From assembly GCA_016929305.1 (NCBI GenBank), contig JAFGJC010000451.1:1-10022 (forward strand): 10,022 nucleotides of DNA. Reading direction: 5' to 3'. Made by a program: the position numbers and the translations under genes. Below, piece by piece: positions 1-7,124 of the stretch. The first letter of the stretch is position 1; every line of letters begins with the position of its first letter. This DNA comes from a candidate division CSSED10-310 bacterium (GTDB lineage Bacteria > CSSED10-310 > JAFGJC01). Below the pieces are notes generated by a model. It was not told where the DNA came from, ran no database searches, and worked only from the letters and a program-made list of their open reading frames with translations.

Positions 1-244
1 ATACATACCCCTGATACCGGTTACAGCGGATTCCAATGGCGTAAAAGAATATACTATTGACAGTTATGTTCCGAATTTATCTGATCCAATAGTCGTCGAT
101 ACAATTCCTGACAATGCCTCCACTGGAAATGTTTATTCAGATCAAAGAACGCTCAACTATCATCGTTCGCAGCAGGCATCCAATGCGAGATATGTTCTTG
201 ATCAGGTTCCAGTTCTAGTAAATTATGAAAGAACTATTTACTAA
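1..244 (+). CDS. C-terminal fragment of an unrecognised protein (5' end outside window)
   Basis: An open frame enters from the left edge (first full codon at position 2) and ends at TAA 242-244, giving the last 80 residues of a protein. The fragment is polar, with no cysteines, no membrane segment and no motif I recognise; it ends in NYERTIY. Its stop lies 20 bases inside the longest frame of the following HtrA-like gene, so the two are probably co-transcribed and perhaps translationally coupled. Genes directly upstream of HtrA proteases are often envelope-stress regulators such as anti-sigma factors, but nothing in this fragment shows that here; it is only a contextual guess. That it is a real coding region is supported by the uninterrupted frame and the tight junction. 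Confidence 0.6.
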   Translation, partial: YIPLIPVTADSNGVKEYTIDSYVPNLSDPIVVDTIPDNASTGNVYSDQRTLNYHRSQQASNARYVLDQVPVLVNYERTIY

Positions 245-1700
245 TTCTCTTTTGAACCGAATGAAATATTTTTATCAGCATTTACATCACCTAATCATAA
301 TAATCTATATTTTCATGCCTAATCTTGTAAGCCATGCTAACGAATGGGACGATCATATTGTCTCAATTATACGAAATGCGCGTCCTGGTATTGTCATGAT
401 AGAGGCGAGATCACCAATAACAAATAAACTCGGACCTCTCGGTGAAATTTTATCTTCACAGAATCCCCCGAACGCAAACCGCAAATGGTACACTTCTGTT
501 GCATCAGGTGTTGCATGGAACGATTCAGGATACGTCGTAACAACTGCGTCCGTTGTCCGCGAAGCAACTGACTTCAGGATTCTGAATCATTTTGGTGAAA
601 CTTATAAAGCATCGCTTATCGGACTTGATGAGGAAAGCAATCTATCGGTGTTAAGGTGTGACACTTCCGGTAATTGGAATCCCAAGCCTATTGCAAAACG
701 ACAGAAACCCCTCCTCGAAGGCTCTTGGATCGCTTTACTTGGGTACGGATATGGCGGTGTGCCAACAGTTTCCGCAGGCATTGCGGGTATGGCACCTAAA
801 GAATTTAATTCGCAACGTTGCTGGTTCCAATTCACTGCACCCGTTCGACCTGGCAATAGCGGAAGCGCATTAGTAGATTCCGATGGAAACCTTGCCGGTA
901 TCGTTTTAGGTCGCGAAGAGGACATGGGAATTCAAGCGGTTCTGAAACTTCTTACGCAGCGAGCCAACAATTCGCCTGCAAGCAATCCGACAACACCTGC
1001 AACTCATTTTTCCAACTATGGCGTTGCTATTTCTATTGCAGATGCCGAAAAAATCGTGGATCAACTGATCGAGAAAGGCGAGGTCGTTCGCGGATGGCTG
1101 GGTGTATCAGTCCAGGAAATTGCATGCTCTGCCGATTCATCTGAAACCTGTCTTCAGATTGTCCGAGTTGTCCAAAACAGCCCTGCGGATAACGCAGGAT
1201 TAAAACAGAATGATATTCTCATAAAATATAATGGCAAACCCATACACAGTGCACTGGAATTAGGTAATTTTGTCGAGGATACTACGCCAGGAACCTCAAT
1301 TAACTTAGATATCACGCGAGATAACCAAATATTCACCATTTCTACAGAAATAACTCATCGACCAACACAGAAAACCATCCGCCAGCAAATGTCACCTGCA
1401 ATAAACGAAAAAACAAAATATCCTGATCCGGGTATAAATGTTCAAAACCTGACTCCCGCGTTGAGGACATTCTTTAAGGTCCCCGAACATGTCGGTGTTC
1501 TGATTTCTGAAATCACTCCAGATTCCATTTTGTTAAACTCAGGATTACAGGTGGGTGATATAATTACACAAATCGACAACATTCCCATATCCTGCGATGA
1601 AGATTTTTACCGAACTTTTCGTTCAGTGCAATCTGAACATTCATTACTCCTTACAGTATATCGCAAGGGTAACATTGAATTGATTACAGTAGCACAATAA
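225..1700 (+). CDS. HtrA/DegQ-like secreted protein with two PDZ domains, probable pseudoprotease
   Basis: This protein of 491 residues has the S1C (HtrA/DegP) architecture. A basic N-terminus and hydrophobic stretch (about residues 21-36) end in SHA, which resembles a signal peptide and implies export to the periplasm. A trypsin-like domain follows (about 50-240), then PDZ1 (about 288-378) and PDZ2 (about 402-490). The nucleophile motif PGNSGS is present (Ser212). However, the usual NNHVV motif with the catalytic His reads TASVV (Ser109), and the usual TDLAVL motif with the catalytic Asp reads SNLSVL (Asn139). Two of three triad residues therefore appear lost, and the role may be PDZ-mediated binding, chaperoning or signalling rather than proteolysis. 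Cys301 and Cys309 flank a small insertion in PDZ1 and could form a disulfide. No strong ribosome binding site marks the ATG at 225; ATG 261 (MKYFYQ) gives a more compact signal peptide and is a fair alternative. The stop lies 5 bases from the convergent radical SAM gene. Confidence 0.88.
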   Translation: MKELFTNSLLNRMKYFYQHLHHLIIIIYIFMPNLVSHANEWDDHIVSIIRNARPGIVMIEARSPITNKLGPLGEILSSQNPPNANRKWYTSVASGVAWNDSGYVVTTASVVREATDFRILNHFGETYKASLIGLDEESNLSVLRCDTSGNWNPKPIAKRQKPLLEGSWIALLGYGYGGVPTVSAGIAGMAPKEFNSQRCWFQFTAPVRPGNSGSALVDSDGNLAGIVLGREEDMGIQAVLKLLTQRANNSPASNPTTPATHFSNYGVAISIADAEKIVDQLIEKGEVVRGWLGVSVQEIACSADSSETCLQIVRVVQNSPADNAGLKQNDILIKYNGKPIHSALELGNFVEDTTPGTSINLDITRDNQIFTISTEITHRPTQKTIRQQMSPAINEKTKYPDPGINVQNLTPALRTFFKVPEHVGVLISEITPDSILLNSGLQVGDIITQIDNIPISCDEDFYRTFRSVQSEHSLLLTVYRKGNIELITVAQ

Positions 1701-1705
1701 CAACT

Positions 1706-2860
1706 CTAAAAAATTTCTTTAACATCCCAACGACCAGGGATTGTATGTTTACATTTAGAGCATTTACCATCTTCAATTAGATTTTTAAGAATGTAGTAAC
1801 CCTTTCGCTCAATAATTGTCGCGCCACAGTTTGGACATACCGTATTCTGGCTGGGATGATTGGGAACATTTCCAACATAAACATACTTTAATCCCTCAGC
1901 TTTTGCTATTTCATACGCTTTATCAAGACGTTGAACCGGCGTTGGAGATAAATTTTTTAAAAGGTACATCGGATGAAAACGTGTAAAATGAAGCGGTACA
2001 TCATCTCCGACATTATCTTTAACCCATTTGACAAGATCTTTTACGTCGTTTTCTGAATCATTTAACGAAGTTACCATGAGATTCACAAGTTCAAGCCACA
2101 TTCCGGCTTTTCGAATAGAAATGATATTATTCAATACAGGTTTGAGTTCTGCGTCGCATATATCCCTGTAATAACTCTCACGAATGGATTTCAAATCAAC
2201 TTTAATGGCACTCACTGAATCGATAACAGCTGATAAAGCTTTTGGATGCCATGAACCATTGGAAACGACAACGGAAGCAATATTGTTTTTCTTTGCTTCT
2301 GTTGCCGAATCGATAACATATTCAGACCATACTGTGGGTTCTGAATAAGTAAAAGCTAAAACAGGGCAGTGTGAGTTACTCACCTCTTTGATTAAATCTT
2401 CCGGTAGCAGCTTTCGCGTATCAATACTTCCAGGTTTTGCATGGGCGATTTGCCAATTTTGACAGAATTTACAGTTGATATTGCAACCAACGGTTGCTAT
2501 TGAGAACGCCATTGAGCCGGGTAACACATGAAAAAACGGTTTTTTTTCTATGGGATCGATGTTGACCGCTCCCGGATTTCCATACACCAATGTGTGAAGA
2601 ACACCCTCTTTGTTTGTTCTAACATTGCAGCGCCCTGTTTCACCGTCAGCCAATATACATTCTCTGAAACATAAATTGCATTGAACGACCTTGTTCTCCA
2701 TCTTGGTAAAAAATCGTGCGGGTCGACTTTGGATCTTATTGTCAGCTGCAAAAACATTTGCTAAAGCTGGATTTAAAAGCAGACATCCGGCGCAAATACC
2801 TGATTTTATCAATTGGCGTCTGGATAGTGTGAATGCTTCATTAGCATAATTCATTTTCAC
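1706..2860 (-). CDS. AmmeMemoRadiSam-type radical SAM enzyme with twin-arginine signal
   Basis: This 384-residue protein resembles the radical SAM member of the AmmeMemoRadiSam set (found with AMMECR1 and Memo proteins) and is related to pyruvate-formate-lyase activating enzymes. The radical SAM motif CX3CX2C is Cys126, Cys130 and Cys133 (GCNINCKFCQNW). It is preceded by a Cys cluster (Cys61, 64, 68, 78) and the family motif DPIEKKPFFH (102-111). A C-terminal four-Cys, rubredoxin-like knuckle (Cys342, 345, 367, 370) includes the CPNCG and IERKGY elements typical of the family. The N-terminus reads SRRQLIKSG followed by a hydrophobic stretch ending near ALANVFA, a Tat-type signal, so the enzyme may be exported or membrane-anchored. 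The start is GTG: AAGGAGTG lies 6 bases upstream of it, whereas the ATG two codons later would be 12 bases away. The GTG shares a 4-base GTGA overlap with the thiD stop, so this is the last gene of the thi operon. The substrate of this family is not established. Its AMMECR1 and Memo partners are not in the window. Confidence 0.88.
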   Translation of the reverse strand: MKMNYANEAFTLSRRQLIKSGICAGCLLLNPALANVFAADNKIQSRPARFFTKMENKVVQCNLCFRECILADGETGRCNVRTNKEGVLHTLVYGNPGAVNIDPIEKKPFFHVLPGSMAFSIATVGCNINCKFCQNWQIAHAKPGSIDTRKLLPEDLIKEVSNSHCPVLAFTYSEPTVWSEYVIDSATEAKKNNIASVVVSNGSWHPKALSAVIDSVSAIKVDLKSIRESYYRDICDAELKPVLNNIISIRKAGMWLELVNLMVTSLNDSENDVKDLVKWVKDNVGDDVPLHFTRFHPMYLLKNLSPTPVQRLDKAYEIAKAEGLKYVYVGNVPNHPSQNTVCPNCGATIIERKGYYILKNLIEDGKCSKCKHTIPGRWDVKEIF

Positions 2861-3651
2861 GATTCACTCCTTTCCATATATCGCACCGGTTGGACATTCA
2901 TTCCCGCCGCAACATAATTGGTGAATAATTTACGAACAAAGTTACGAGCGCGTCTTACTGCTGTTTCGATCGATTTGCCATAAGCCAACTGGGCTGCAAG
3001 AAATGTTGACAGATGACATCCGGTTCCTCGTACATTAGTTTTGAATCGCACTCCTTGTAATTTCAAGCTGCGATCTTTCATAAGAAGAATATCAACAAGT
3101 CGATCCGGTAAATGGCCACCTTTAATTAATACTGATTTACATCCCGTACGTAACAGCTGCTTCCCAGCCTTTTCAATTGTGCGCAATCGATGATCGGAAA
3201 TACCAATTAGCCAGTCCAATTCTGGGATATTTGGCGTTATGATATGAGCATGTTTGAATAAATCCTCCAAATATATTTGTTTTAAGGCGTCATTAGCAAA
3301 ACAGCCGCCTTGCGAAGCTTTCCAGACAGGATCGATCACAACCGGCATTTCTGGCATTGTCTCTAAATATTCAGCCAGCATCGCCGCATTATCACCACTG
3401 CCAATGACTCCGATTTTCATTGCATTTGGTTTTGAATCTTTAATGAGAACATCAAGTTGATTTTTTAAGAAATCTGCTGGTATTGCATGAAAGCCAAACA
3501 TTCCATTTCTGTTTTGAATTGTTGTCGCTGCAATTATGGGTGCAATGCGTACACGACTCGCTGCTGCAGCTCTGATATCAGACAGCAATCCTGCACTTCC
3601 TGTTGGATCCAGACCGGAAACGATGAGAACAAGAGGCGGCTTACCGCCCAC
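2857..3651 (-). CDS. thiD: Hydroxymethylpyrimidine / phosphomethylpyrimidine kinase
   Basis: ThiD phosphorylates 4-amino-5-hydroxymethyl-2-methylpyrimidine phosphate (HMP-P, the ThiC product) to HMP-PP for thiamine synthesis, in the cytoplasm. It is a ribokinase-fold protein of 264 residues, normal for the family. Visible motifs are SGLDPTGSAG near the N-terminus (12-21), the pyrimidine-binding glutamine region TIQN (44-47), VIDPVW (105-110), TPNIPE (139-144), the phosphate-binding IKGGH (176-180) and the catalytic anion-hole motif RGTGC (208-212). The frame stays open further upstream but would overlap thiC by 121 bases. The GTG at 3651 lies 2 bases after the thiC stop, behind GGAAGAGG, and gives the expected N-terminus. 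Its stop overlaps the next start as GTGA. No ThiE domain is fused to it and no other thiamine gene is nearby. Pyridoxal kinases share the fold, but the pairing with thiC favours ThiD. Confidence 0.92.
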   Translation of the reverse strand: MGGKPPLVLIVSGLDPTGSAGLLSDIRAAAASRVRIAPIIAATTIQNRNGMFGFHAIPADFLKNQLDVLIKDSKPNAMKIGVIGSGDNAAMLAEYLETMPEMPVVIDPVWKASQGGCFANDALKQIYLEDLFKHAHIITPNIPELDWLIGISDHRLRTIEKAGKQLLRTGCKSVLIKGGHLPDRLVDILLMKDRSLKLQGVRFKTNVRGTGCHLSTFLAAQLAYGKSIETAVRRARNFVRKLFTNYVAAGMNVQPVRYMERSES

Positions 3652-3653
3652 GA

Positions 3654-4931
3654 CTATAGTACCTCTTCCAATCCTTTTATTGCGCAATATTTCCCACACA
3701 TAGAACAGACCGATTCGTCCATTGGTGGTGCAGAAGATCGAAATTCCCGTGCAATTGTAGGATCGATAGCACAAGCAATTTGAGCATCCCAGTCAAGCTT
3801 TTTTCTAGCTATAGCCATTTGGCGGTCTTTTTTCCATGCATCTGATCGATTCTTGGACAAGTCGGCGGCATGCGCGGCGATTTTTGAAGCTATGGTACCA
3901 ATTTTCACATCGTCAATGGATGGGAGTCGAAGATGTTCCGCTGGAGTTACATAACACAGAAAATCTGCGCCACTTTTTGCTGCTATCGCACCTCCTATCG
4001 CAGAAGTAATGTGATCATAACCAGGTGCGATATCCGTCACAATGGGACCTAAAACATAGAAAGGTGCTTGTTTGCATATGCTTTTCTGAATTTTCATGTT
4101 CATTTCTATCTGATCCATGGGAACATGCCCGGGCCCTTCAACCATTACTTGAACACCGGCATTTAAAGCCCTATCGGTGAGTTCTCCTAACGTAATAAGT
4201 TCTTCAATTTGAGCTCTATCGGTAGCATCCATTAAACATCCCGGTCGCAAACCATCACCTAGACTCAGCGTCATATCAAATTCCCTGGCAATTTCCAGCA
4301 GACGATCATAATGTTCAAAAAGAGGATTTTCTTTTTTATTCTTTATCATCCATCTTGCAAGGAATGAACCGCCACGACTTACAATACCCATCGTTCGTTG
4401 CTGTATTTTTAAACGATCCAACGCAGATTTTGTAACTCCGCAATGAACTGTTATAAAATCCACACCATCTTCGCCGTGCTGCTCGATCACTTTAAAAAAT
4501 TCATCAATAGACATATCTTCAATGGACTTATTTTGATGCAATAACTGACATGCAACCTGGTAAATGGGTACTGTACCAAGTGGAACTGTGCAACGTTCAC
4601 GTATAGCTCTACGAATCTCGCGAATATTATCACCGGTAGAAAGATCCATGATCGCATCTGCACCGTATTTGATGGCAATATCAACTTTCTTGAATTCCAA
4701 ATCAGGATCGAACAAATCCGGAGAGGTTCCAATATTGGCGTTTATTTTAATTTTAAAACCGTTACCGATTATTTTGGGATCGGCTAAAGTATGTTTTGAA
4801 TTGCAGGGAAGGCATGCTTCACCGGAAACGATTTGCTTGCGAACAAAATCGATACAACAATTTTCCGCATGGGCAACCAGTTCCATTTCACGTGTTATCT
4901 TACCTGAAAGTGCTGCTTGTCTTTGGGTCAT
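3654..4931 (-). CDS. thiC: Phosphomethylpyrimidine synthase (HMP-P synthase)
   Basis: ThiC is the radical SAM enzyme that rearranges aminoimidazole ribotide into HMP-P, the pyrimidine precursor of thiamine. At 425 residues it is the short form, lacking the long N-terminal extension of the E. coli-type enzyme. Recognisable blocks are NANIGTSP (64-71 from the chosen start), a DLSTGDNI region (96-103), SRGGSF, LGDGLRPG, a VEGPGHVPMD block, LGPIVTDIAPGYDHI, and a C-terminal Fe-S motif with Cys409, Cys412 and Cys416 (CSMCGKYC). The Fe-S spacing is CX2CX3C, one residue shorter than in the E. coli-type motif; I recall this from other short ThiC proteins but cannot check it. ATG 4931 is chosen because the family begins MTQ, an AAGGAA element lies 9-10 bases upstream, and the predicted promoter puts transcription start near 4970. 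ATG 4958 would add nine residues, with AAGGAG only 2 bases before it. It is the first gene of the operon with thiD. Confidence 0.95.
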   Translation of the reverse strand: MTQRQAALSGKITREMELVAHAENCCIDFVRKQIVSGEACLPCNSKHTLADPKIIGNGFKIKINANIGTSPDLFDPDLEFKKVDIAIKYGADAIMDLSTGDNIREIRRAIRERCTVPLGTVPIYQVACQLLHQNKSIEDMSIDEFFKVIEQHGEDGVDFITVHCGVTKSALDRLKIQQRTMGIVSRGGSFLARWMIKNKKENPLFEHYDRLLEIAREFDMTLSLGDGLRPGCLMDATDRAQIEELITLGELTDRALNAGVQVMVEGPGHVPMDQIEMNMKIQKSICKQAPFYVLGPIVTDIAPGYDHITSAIGGAIAAKSGADFLCYVTPAEHLRLPSIDDVKIGTIASKIAAHAADLSKNRSDAWKKDRQMAIARKKLDWDAQIACAIDPTIAREFRSSAPPMDESVCSMCGKYCAIKGLEEVL

Positions 4932-4976
4932 TTTATTGCTTTCCTTTCTCGTTCTCATAACTCCTTCGCTACTTCG

Positions 4977-5005
4977 ATCCTACGAGTAAAGGTCTTATGT
5001 GTCAA
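4977..5005 (-). promoter_or_regulatory. Probable sigma70-type promoter of the thiC-thiD-radical SAM operon
   Basis: Read on the minus strand, a perfect -35 box TTGACA (5005-5000) is followed by a 17-base spacer and the -10 box TAGGAT (4982-4977), which matches TATAAT at four of six positions. Transcription would start near 4970, giving a leader of about 40 bases before the thiC ATG at 4931. This leader is too short for a TPP riboswitch. Prediction from sequence only. Confidence 0.65.
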
Positions 5006-5047
5006 CTTCATCAATACTCTAAGATTCCGCAATAAATGTTAATTCTG

Positions 5048-5076
5048 TTGCCTAAAGTTTTCACATAGTGTACTAC
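5048..5076 (+). promoter_or_regulatory. Possible promoter of the site-2 protease gene
   Basis: TTGCCT (5048-5053) and TACTAC (5071-5076) are separated by 17 bases. The match to consensus is moderate: four of six for the -35 and three of six for the -10. Transcription would start near 5083, leaving a short leader holding the GGAGGAG element before TTG 5100. It would lie back-to-back with the thiC promoter in the 168-base gap between the two coding regions, and nothing else is seen there. Confidence 0.35.
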
Positions 5077-5086
5077 TTGCACTCGT

Positions 5087-5093
5087 GGAGGAG
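5087..5093 (+). promoter_or_regulatory. Strong Shine-Dalgarno that fixes a TTG start
   Basis: GGAGGAG lies 6 bases before TTG 5100, which is ideal spacing. The in-frame GTG at 5085 overlaps this element and has no ribosome binding site of its own. The site therefore argues for initiation at the TTG. Confidence 0.7.
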
Positions 5094-5099
5094 TTATTC

Positions 5100-6011
5100 T
5101 TGGAGCAGTTCAGCACAGATAATTTCAGGTATATTGGAAATAATCGGCTAAGGAATTTTACAGAACAAGATCAAATACCACTAAATAAATCGGGATCAGC
5201 ATTTACACCCTGGTTTCTATTTTTCCTAACAGTTTTCAGCACTATTATCGCTGGTGCATTACAACAGAACTTAAACCCATTTCATCCCCTCACAAATATG
5301 CTCTATGGTATTCCATTTTCGTTCACATTGCTTTTAATTTTAGGTATCCATGAATCTGGTCATTATTTCATGTGCAAGGTTCACGGCATACCCTCTACCG
5401 TTCCATATTTTATCCCCATCCCGAATATTTTAGGTACATTAGGGGCATTCATAAAAATAAAAGGAATAATACCGAACCGGCGAGCACTCCTCGACATTGG
5501 AATGGCAGGACCTTTGGCAGGATTCGTTGTAGCACTGCCTGCAACGGTTATCGGATTTATCCTGTCAACACCTGCTCCCGTATTCTACCCAGATACTGTT
5601 ACATTTGGGGATTCACTTCTTGTAAAAGGATTATCACTGATCGTTTTTCCGAATCTTCCAGATGGTTTTGAAATTATTCTACATCCTGTTGGATTCGCCG
5701 GATACATCGGACTGCTTGTAACAGCATTGAACCTTCTACCTGTGAGTCAATTGGATGGCGGTCATATTGCCTCGGCACTCTTTGGTGAAAAACAATGGCA
5801 CATCGCTAAGTATTTTATGATGTTTTTATTCGCATTGGGATTTTTATGGAAAGGCTGGTGGATCTGGTTGTTGATTTTAACGATTATGGGGTATCGTCAT
5901 CCTGTGATTCGATCAGATGCCCGACCCTTGGGAAAAAATCGCCGATATCTGGCTTGGGCAACCATCATTATCTTTTTCCTTACATTTGTACCCATTCCAT
6001 TCATTGTCTAA
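5100..6011 (+). CDS. Site-2 protease family (M50) intramembrane metalloprotease, PDZ-less
   Basis: This 303-residue polytopic membrane protein is probably a zinc metalloprotease that cuts substrates within the membrane. The zinc motif HESGH (His84, Glu85, His88 from the TTG start) sits at the end of a hydrophobic segment. The third ligand is expected in QLDGGH (Asp219) inside a later segment. A conserved stretch between them (YFIPIPNILGTLGAFIKIK, about 103-121) is typical of this S2P branch. Hydrophobic segments fall at about 36-54, 67-90, 130-155, 197-215, 235-264 and 284-303. There is no PDZ domain, unlike RseP, whose PDZ domains lie between the zinc motif and the DG motif, so this is not the RseP ortholog usually found beside dxr. 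The start is TTG 5100, behind GGAGGAG. It is divergent from thiC and converges on ispG with 36 bases between stops. Substrate unknown. Confidence 0.9.
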   Translation: MEQFSTDNFRYIGNNRLRNFTEQDQIPLNKSGSAFTPWFLFFLTVFSTIIAGALQQNLNPFHPLTNMLYGIPFSFTLLLILGIHESGHYFMCKVHGIPSTVPYFIPIPNILGTLGAFIKIKGIIPNRRALLDIGMAGPLAGFVVALPATVIGFILSTPAPVFYPDTVTFGDSLLVKGLSLIVFPNLPDGFEIILHPVGFAGYIGLLVTALNLLPVSQLDGGHIASALFGEKQWHIAKYFMMFLFALGFLWKGWWIWLLILTIMGYRHPVIRSDARPLGKNRRYLAWATIIIFFLTFVPIPFIV

Positions 6012-6047
6012 CTTCGAATACTCATCAGCAGATCCGGTCTATACCGT

Positions 6048-7124
6048 TCAAATATCCGGGTACATTTCATAAAGTTCCATCAATGTATCCATTATTTCTG
6101 ATTCTTTTATTTTTTTTAGGGGATTACCTTTGCTGAAGACGAGTGCTTCGCCTTTTCCGCCTGCAATTCCAATATCAGCTTCCCTGGCTTCGCCTGGACC
6201 GTTTACGGCACATCCCATGATGGCGAGTACTAGTGGTTTGGACCGGTGTCCCAGAATTTTTTCACATTCGGAAGCGATTTTAATGACATCAATTTGAGTT
6301 CTGCCGCACGTCGGACAAGCAATAACAAGAGGATAGCGAAATCTGATTTTTAATGCTTCCAATATCCTGTATGCAATTTTAACCTCCTCAGCAGGCATTG
6401 CAGCTAAAGATATGCGGATCGTATCACCTATCCCTTGATTCAATAATATGCCCACACCGACAGATGATCTCACCGTTCCTGTAAGTAGAGTTCCACTCTC
6501 GGTTATCCCGATATGCAACGGGTAATCACATCGATCAGTAATCATTCGATAAGCATCAACTGTATCCAACACATCAGAGCCTTTAAGTGACAATATTATA
6601 GAATGGAATCTATACTGTTCCAGAAGATTTATTGCGATCAATGCACTTTCGACAAGTGCCTCCGGGGATGGATGCCCGTATTTCCGCAACAGTTTTTTAT
6701 GTATTGATCCAGAATTAACTCCAACTCTGATTGGTATACCATGATCCATTGCCGCATCAGCAATTTCCCTTAGTTTTGCATTCGAACCAATATTCCCGGG
6801 ATTAATGCGTATTTTATGTGCACCCGCACGAATTGCACCGATTGCCAACCGATAATCAAAATGAATATCAGCAATAAGCGGGACAGGAGATAATCGAACC
6901 AGTTCTTTAAAAGCACCTAGTGAGTTCTCGTCAGGAATACTGACCCGCATTAATTCAGCACCATATTTCACCGCATCTGATATTTGGGCAAGAGTTTTTT
7001 GTACATCGTGCGTATCGGTGTTTGTCATAGACTGAACCCGAATGGGATAATCAGAACCCAATCCAACTGAACCGATCATCATAGAACGGGTTTCCCGTCT
7101 CTTAGGAACATTCGTAGTATTCAT
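6048..7124 (-). CDS. ispG: 4-hydroxy-3-methylbut-2-enyl diphosphate synthase
   Basis: IspG (GcpE) carries out the reductive ring-opening of methylerythritol cyclodiphosphate to HMBPP, the sixth enzyme step after DXP in the MEP pathway counting Dxr as first being fifth from it; in practice it is the penultimate step. It uses a [4Fe-4S] cluster and is cytoplasmic. The protein is the compact two-domain bacterial form of 358 residues. The TIM-barrel part carries VQSMTNTDT near the N-terminus, ADIHFDYRLA and KIRINPGNIG. The cluster-binding domain carries CPTCGRTQ (Cys270, Cys273 from the chosen start) and MGCAVNGPGEA (Cys305, with Glu312), the same positions as I recall for the E. coli enzyme. ATG 7124 gives an ATGA overlap with the dxr stop; GTG 7133 three codons upstream is the alternative, and neither has a strong ribosome binding site. 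It is the last gene of the cluster. The usual rseP gene between dxr and ispG is absent. Confidence 0.95.
   Translation of the reverse strand: MNTTNVPKRRETRSMMIGSVGLGSDYPIRVQSMTNTDTHDVQKTLAQISDAVKYGAELMRVSIPDENSLGAFKELVRLSPVPLIADIHFDYRLAIGAIRAGAHKIRINPGNIGSNAKLREIADAAMDHGIPIRVGVNSGSIHKKLLRKYGHPSPEALVESALIAINLLEQYRFHSIILSLKGSDVLDTVDAYRMITDRCDYPLHIGITESGTLLTGTVRSSVGVGILLNQGIGDTIRISLAAMPAEEVKIAYRILEALKIRFRYPLVIACPTCGRTQIDVIKIASECEKILGHRSKPLVLAIMGCAVNGPGEAREADIGIAGGKGEALVFSKGNPLKKIKESEIMDTLMELYEMYPDI

Noticed and set aside
602..925. Antisense open frame inside the HtrA-like gene
   Set aside because: It has no family resemblance or ribosome binding site and lies wholly opposite a well-supported gene; it is a chance shadow.
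2531..2560. A/T homopolymer runs in the radical SAM gene as a possible frameshift site
   Set aside because: The frame stays intact and encodes the conserved EKKPFFH motif.
3654..3700. ThiC Fe-S motif with CX2CX3C spacing as an anomaly
   Set aside because: It is shorter by one than the E. coli-type motif, but I believe short-form ThiC proteins commonly have this spacing, so it is probably clade-typical.
3652..3774. Long overlap of the thiD frame with the 3' end of thiC, as if fused or frameshifted
   Set aside because: The extra upstream residues are unlike any ThiD N-terminus. The GTG at 3651 gives a normal 264-residue protein just after the thiC stop.
6035..6046. CGGT-CTAT-ACCG inverted repeat between the S2P and ispG stops, as a terminator
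   Set aside because: The stem is only 4 base pairs and no T-run follows on either strand.
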